Source: Chromera velia
Lineage: Eukaryota > Sar > Chromeraceae
Length of the DNA stretch: 22,500 nt
Direction: 5' to 3'
NCBI GenBank assembly: GCA_018398765.1
Contig: JAHBMJ010003871.1
Coordinates: 55,538 to 78,037 of the forward strand
The position numbers and the translations under genes are program-made. Each line of letters starts with the position of its first letter. The stretch's first letter is position 1. The notes below the pieces were generated by a model. It ran no database searches, had not been told where the DNA came from, and saw only the letters and a program-made list of their open reading frames with translations. Shown here piece after piece: positions 18,631-22,500 of this stretch.

Positions 18631-21600
18631 ATGTCCAGTCTTTGTTTCCTTGCCGTCTTCCTTTCAATATGTACGTCAAATGCTCCTTCAGTCAGTCCTT
18701 CAGCTTTTCATTGGAATCTGGGTCATGCGGGCTTCTCAACGATTCCTCAAGTCTGCTACCGTTCCATGACAGTCACTTTCCTGTAAACTCTCACATTCAT
18801 TTCTACCACCGGCAAACCGCAGGTCGATCGCTGAGCGCATCGAGTGTATATGTGTAGCTACCGTTTGAAAGACCAGAGAGACGAATTCATGAGAGTACAG
18901 AGTGTGTATATACATCTGTGGACATGCAAGCCGAACTTGGGAACAAATCGCTTTGCACGAATCCAGTTAATTGAAGCAGCAGACATACTTGCAGTGACTT
19001 GCAGTCTGGTATAATGTCAGAGCTGCACTGCATGAGCCATGTATCGGTATATGCCCTTCGATCGTATATATATATACACGAGAGCATGCATCAGTGTGCA
19101 ACACGCGTGCAACGGTTTTGCAACGCACGGGTTTTGCATGCAACACCTCAATTCGAGTCAATTGCAACCATGCAAGTGCAACACCCCTCCTCAGCGCACC
19201 ACGTTCTAACAATGCAACACACAGCAACATTGAAACTGTGCATATTAATATATATATATATATATATCCCCTCGGACCCTTAATTCAGCGTAGAACTTAG
19301 TCAATCATGCAAGCAGCAAGTAATCGCATTCAATTCGTAACAATTGGAGCATGTAGCCGCATTCAATCTGTTCTATGCAAGTTACTCCTGTTTTCTTTGT
19401 GGATGGTGCCTTGAAGCGCTGGCACATGCATCTCTGCATTCGAAGTGACGCAACGTGCGACAAATTTTATGAAAGACAGAGAGAGCAATACTGACCGCAC
19501 TTTAGAGAGGGATGTTCAGCAGTAGAGAAGAAGAGAATCTTGAGTTGGTTAGAACGGCAGGTGAGTAAATGAATGGAAATGCCTGTGACTTCGCTGCAAC
19601 ACTCTCTGACTTCTCCATTCACGGTGCCTGGCTGCCTCCATCCATGCCAGTGTGTATTCATGCTGCTTGACTGAGTTGCTGACTTGTCTTTCTTCTCCAT
19701 CTCACGCTTGCTGTATTTCTTTCTTCTTGCCCTCCTCTCTCACCCCTCTTCGTCGTCTTCTTCTTCTCCTCCACGCCCTTCTTCTCTCGTCTGAGAGTTT
19801 CTTTTTGAGGTGCTTTTCGGACCTCTCGCATGCCTGCAGGAGGATGCAAGGTTCCTGTCGAGTGGGATGGAGGGCTCACAGATCACACGAACCTTCCGGT
19901 GTACGTCAAGGACGTCCGCCTTCCCTTCGGAGGATGGCCCGCAAATTTTGTGGGGGGATGGGCCCCGAGGGTTCCATATATTTCGAGTGAAGTGATAAAA
20001 CCCGGAGGAAGAGTCAACCTTCAGTGTCCGAATGGTTGCTTCGTCGACGGAATCTACTCTTCACTTTGTCACAATAAAAGCGGGATTCCAACCTTTGACC
20101 TCCCACCTTCAGGGATAGCCTGCAGTCAGTGACTACAATTACGAGTCCTTTTAAAAATTTTCACCACTCTTACACACTTTTTTCTTTGAAGAAGCCCAGA
20201 AATATCCGAGGAGAGAAGACATGCGAGAAATCGATTCTGAGCAACCGCACTGGATCGAAAACAGCCTCTTTGGCCATGAGAACAGAACTCAATGGATCGA
20301 AGACAGCCTCTCTGGCCGTGAGAACAGAACTCAATGGATCCGTTTCGCTTGTCATTGGGCCCAGCTTGTAGCAGGACACGTGTATGTCATAACTGACACC
20401 TGAATCCAAACCTTTGGAATTTTGGTTTGCATTTCCGTTCTGCGTTCATGCTTTGCCTAGCTTTGACCTTCAAAGCCTGTTTCTGCTTGCAGAAGGATGT
20501 TCTGATCCTGAGAATCTGATCGACGTCCCTGACAAGGCTCCTCTCCTTCCTGTGACTCTGGAAGTCAAGAAGAATGACAGAGGGGAATGGATCAAAAGGG
20601 AAAAGGACAGCGCCATTGGGGTAGGAGATCTTGTCCGTTTTCGGTGTGCAACGGGAAAGCTTGTCACTCTGTCTGAATCTTCCTCTTTTTCCTCGGATGT
20701 CTCTGACAGCTCCTCACCTTCTGCTGCTGCGCCACGATCAGATGGAAGAACTCTGGATGCTACGGCAGGAGACAGCAATGACGAGATGCATGTAGTGGAG
20801 TGTCAGTGGAAAGGGGAAATTCCGGGTGAAAGAGAACAAAGCGCGGTCTGGGGGAACCCGATGCGTTGCCTAAGTGCAGAGGGGAAAACCCGTCCGAGGC
20901 CAGGGTTCAACTCGACTGTCACGGTCAAATGCGGTCAGTCTGCGTACATGCATGCAGGTCAGACGATTGGTAAAGGGGACAGGCAGGCAGGCAGGCTGCC
21001 AGGGGATAGACACAACTTTGAGCTCTGAGAGAGACCTCGCGGTTTTCACGTTGAGGTCGTGCGAGTTCCGTATGATTGTGGCTCGGCATGAGCCTTCCCG
21101 CCCGTAGTGACTGTGAGTGAGACTCGACACAAGCAGGAAAGAGCAATTCAATCTAGCTACATGTAGGAGACAGGAAGGCAGAATTAAGCTGATTCTATTT
21201 CATGCTGTCCTTCCGATCTTGCAGAGGGCTGCAGAGTGCCAGGGGAGTGGTTGGGGAGGATCACGGGAGAGTCGCCATATCCCGTGATGGTTACCGGGAT
21301 TTATCGTGCATATCCGTGGACACGGGAAGGAGAGGGGGGGATCGATGAAGGTGACCATGAGGCTGCAGGGTTTGTAGATTCTAAAACAAGTATTGGGATA
21401 AACGACACGATCTCGTTTGAGTGCGTACGGGGGGGCGTTCTGCGTCTGCAGTCGTCTTTGTCTCAGTCGGGGTCTGCGGGCCTGAGGGGAGCGACGTGTG
21501 TGAACCCGGGGGGGGAGGAACTGGGTGAGAGTGAATTTGACCTGAACATCTCGGACGTCAAATGCGGTCGGTCGAGTGCGGTAGTTCTTCTGTCATCCAT

Positions 21601-22177
21601 TTTGCTCTGCTCTTCTTCGTTTCGTCTGCACGTCTTCTCTCGAACGTCATTTGCCTGCCGTTTTTTGCCCCGGCCGTCTGGGTCGGGTTGTGTTGCGGTG
21701 CTGATCTAGCTTCACTACCTTTCTTCCAGTCGTCTGAATTCGGTTTTTGTTCAGATTATACAGAAATTGTAGTCGCCCGTCTCCATGCAAGGCTCATTTC
21801 CGTTTTTCGTCTGACATGCGATTCTTTACCAGGGCGTCGCGTTTCTTTTGTCGTTTTTGTTCGCTTGTCCAAGCGGAGATTCAAAGTTTATTCTTTCCCC
21901 ATTCCCTTCTCTGCATGCAGCCAGAGGCTGGGGAGAAGTGGTCACTCAGGTATTATTTTGGACAATCGTTGCTCTCTTGCTCTCTGCTGCGGCTTTCCAC
22001 TTTGTGTGGAGCACAAGCAAGGACGCAAGGCGGAGACGTCGAATCGCCCGACTTTTAGATTTGCAGACCGGTCTCGTCACTCCAAGAGACGCTAACTTGA
22101 GTGTGATGCAAAAAGAAACTACAATAAATGTTGCACGGGAAGAGACAAATGCAAGACAAATTATAGAACGAAGATAA
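18631..22177 (+). CDS. Predicted type I membrane protein with three sushi-like modules, TM helix and basic tail; divergent paralog lacking RCC1
   Basis: Well-supported exons are 19840-20124, 20493-20933, 21225-21566 and 21921-22177 (stop TAA), each starting in phase 1 after cctgcag, cttgcag, cttgcag or catgcag, with donors GTCAGT, GTCAGT and GTCGGT. They encode modules GGCKVPVEWDGG...GIAC, EGCSDPENLIDVPDKAP...TVKC and EGCRVPGEWLGRITG...DVKC, then the helix VLFWTIVALLLSAAAFHFVW and tail RRRRRIARLLDLQ. The first exon is a proposal. ATG 18631 gives MSSLCFLAVFLSICTSNAPS, a good signal peptide, and a weak phase-1 donor (GTCATG) at 18722 would give 1416 nt and 471 residues. Exons between 18722 and 19839, or another start, cannot be excluded. 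The first two modules have a fifth cysteine. A surface or secretory-pathway receptor or adhesin is inferred. Confidence 0.6.
19097..19218. repeat. Cluster of seven TGCAAC words
   Basis: TGCAAC occurs seven times in 122 nt on the + strand, often extended to gTGCAACac or gcaTGCAACac, with irregular spacing, followed by TA repeats at about 19250-19267. It lies in the proposed first intron or upstream region of the plus-strand gene. Confidence 0.6.
19840..20124 (+). other. Sushi-like module exon 1 of the plus-strand gene
   Basis: The phase 1-1 exon begins GGCKVPVEWDGG and ends PPSGIAC before donor GTCAGT. Internal cysteines are at VNLQCPNGC and SSLC. Its PNGCFVDG replaces the usual P/ATGxL after the second cysteine and adds an extra cysteine. 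Confidence 0.75.
20251..20340 (+). repeat. 42-bp tandem repeat (two copies) in an intron
   Basis: Units start tggatcga at 20251 and 20293, and the beginning of a third copy is at 20335. The two copies differ by three transitions. The period is a multiple of three and one frame stays open through the array (GSKTASLAMRTELN / GSKTASLAVRTELN), but the stretch lies within the intron 20125-20492. Confidence 0.85.
20493..20933 (+). other. Sushi-like module exon 2 of the plus-strand gene
   Basis: The phase 1-1 exon contains KAPLLPVTLEV and GDLVRFRCATGKLVTLSES, as in the minus-strand exon 12488-12153. A Ser/Ala/Asp-rich insertion separates the second and third cysteines, and an extra cysteine occurs at NPMRC. 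Ends TVTVKC before donor GTCAGT. Confidence 0.8.
21225..21566 (+). other. Sushi-like module exon 3 of the plus-strand gene
   Basis: The phase 1-1 exon runs from EGCRVPGEWLGR to ISDVKC. From about 21382 to the donor GTCGGT it is nearly identical to the inverted minus-strand exon 11645-11328; the first half differs in sequence and length. Confidence 0.85.
21921..22177 (+). other. Last exon of the plus-strand gene: TM helix and tail
   Basis: Acceptor ctgcatgcag precedes 21921. The exon encodes ARGWGEVVTQVLFW, a hydrophobic helix, an Arg-rich block and the tail ARLLDLQTGLVTPRDANLSV...INVAREE. The stop is TAA at 22175-22177. Confidence 0.8.
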
Positions 22178-22500
22178 TTTTTGAAGGACTGACAATGTTT
22201 TCAATGTATTTATCATTATGTATCATCATGCACGAGCAGGAGCAACATATATCACTAAATATATCATATATACTGATATTATACACGATATATTATAAAT
22301 ATGATTCAATCATTATTCTTTAATGATAGAGTATAACTTATAAACATCGTTGAATGATCGTTCATAACATATAATTTAATATAATTTAAGAGCTCCAAAT
22401 GTCTAGTTCGGAGGAGAGTTTGGAGCTGTGGGCCATCCATATATTTTTAAAATCTCCACATCTCTCTAAATATCTCTAAACCATCTCCATCATGTTAGAT
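22178..22500. other. AT-rich 3' flank with a perfect inverted repeat
   Basis: No gene is seen. The sequence is AT rich with short palindromes (ATCATTA/TAATGAT near 22310-22330). AGCTCCAAA (22391-22399) and TTTGGAGCT (22419-22427) form a 9-bp stem with a 19-nt gap, followed by repeated CTCC/TCTCTAAA words up to the window end. The latter could be one edge of a mobile element. Confidence 0.4.

Noticed and set aside
18319-18786. Long plus-strand frame upstream of the signal-peptide ATG at 18631
   Set aside because: Most of it is antisense to the minus-strand gene's 5' region and promoter. Only the part from 18631 resembles a real start.

Overview
The window is nuclear DNA from an intron-rich protist. 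The sequence shows spliced genes, simple-sequence repeats filling the introns, acceptors that often read (g)catgcag, domain types typical of protists, and a possible plastid-type leader on one enzyme. A photosynthetic alveolate such as a chromerid (Chromera-like) is my best guess. That is inference and the species is not proven. All gene models below were built by hand from reading frames, splice signals, phase and domain continuity.

Layout. (1) 191-910 (+): last exon, or the whole, of a low-complexity Ser/Gly/Arg/Glu protein with a downstream AATAAA. (2) 1050-2375: intergenic, with an AT-rich foldback-rich island. (3) 5353-2376 (-): four-exon SpoU/TrmH RNA 2'-O-methyltransferase with a signal/transit-like leader. 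(4) 5354-6176: divergent promoter region with a run of hairpins and a TATA box. (5) 6177-9011 (+): five-exon protein with F-box-like and ankyrin-like segments and two very short introns. (6) 9012-10494: AT-rich intergenic stretch with a compact inverted-repeat (MITE-like) element. (7) 18242-10495 (-): eight exons that join perfectly in phase into one predicted 1146-residue type I membrane protein: signal peptide, acidic stretch, RCC1-type beta-propeller, four four-cysteine sushi-like modules, transmembrane helix, short basic tail. (8) 18631?-22177 (+): a divergently oriented relative with three modules, a transmembrane helix and the same tail motif, but no RCC1 propeller. (9) 22178-22500: AT-rich downstream DNA with a perfect inverted repeat.

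The most interesting unit is the head-to-head pair (7)+(8). It appears to be a receptor-like family built by shuffling phase 1-1 exons. One member carries RCC1 repeats that, given the signal peptide and membrane helix, would face outward. The last modules of the two genes are about 97% identical over roughly 190 nt, although the rest of the genes has diverged, which points to recent gene conversion between inverted copies.

Across the 16 introns I can place with confidence, 14 donors start GTC (GTCAGT, GTCTGT, GTCGGT and similar) rather than GTA/GTG. Several introns open with tandem arrays of donor-like words.
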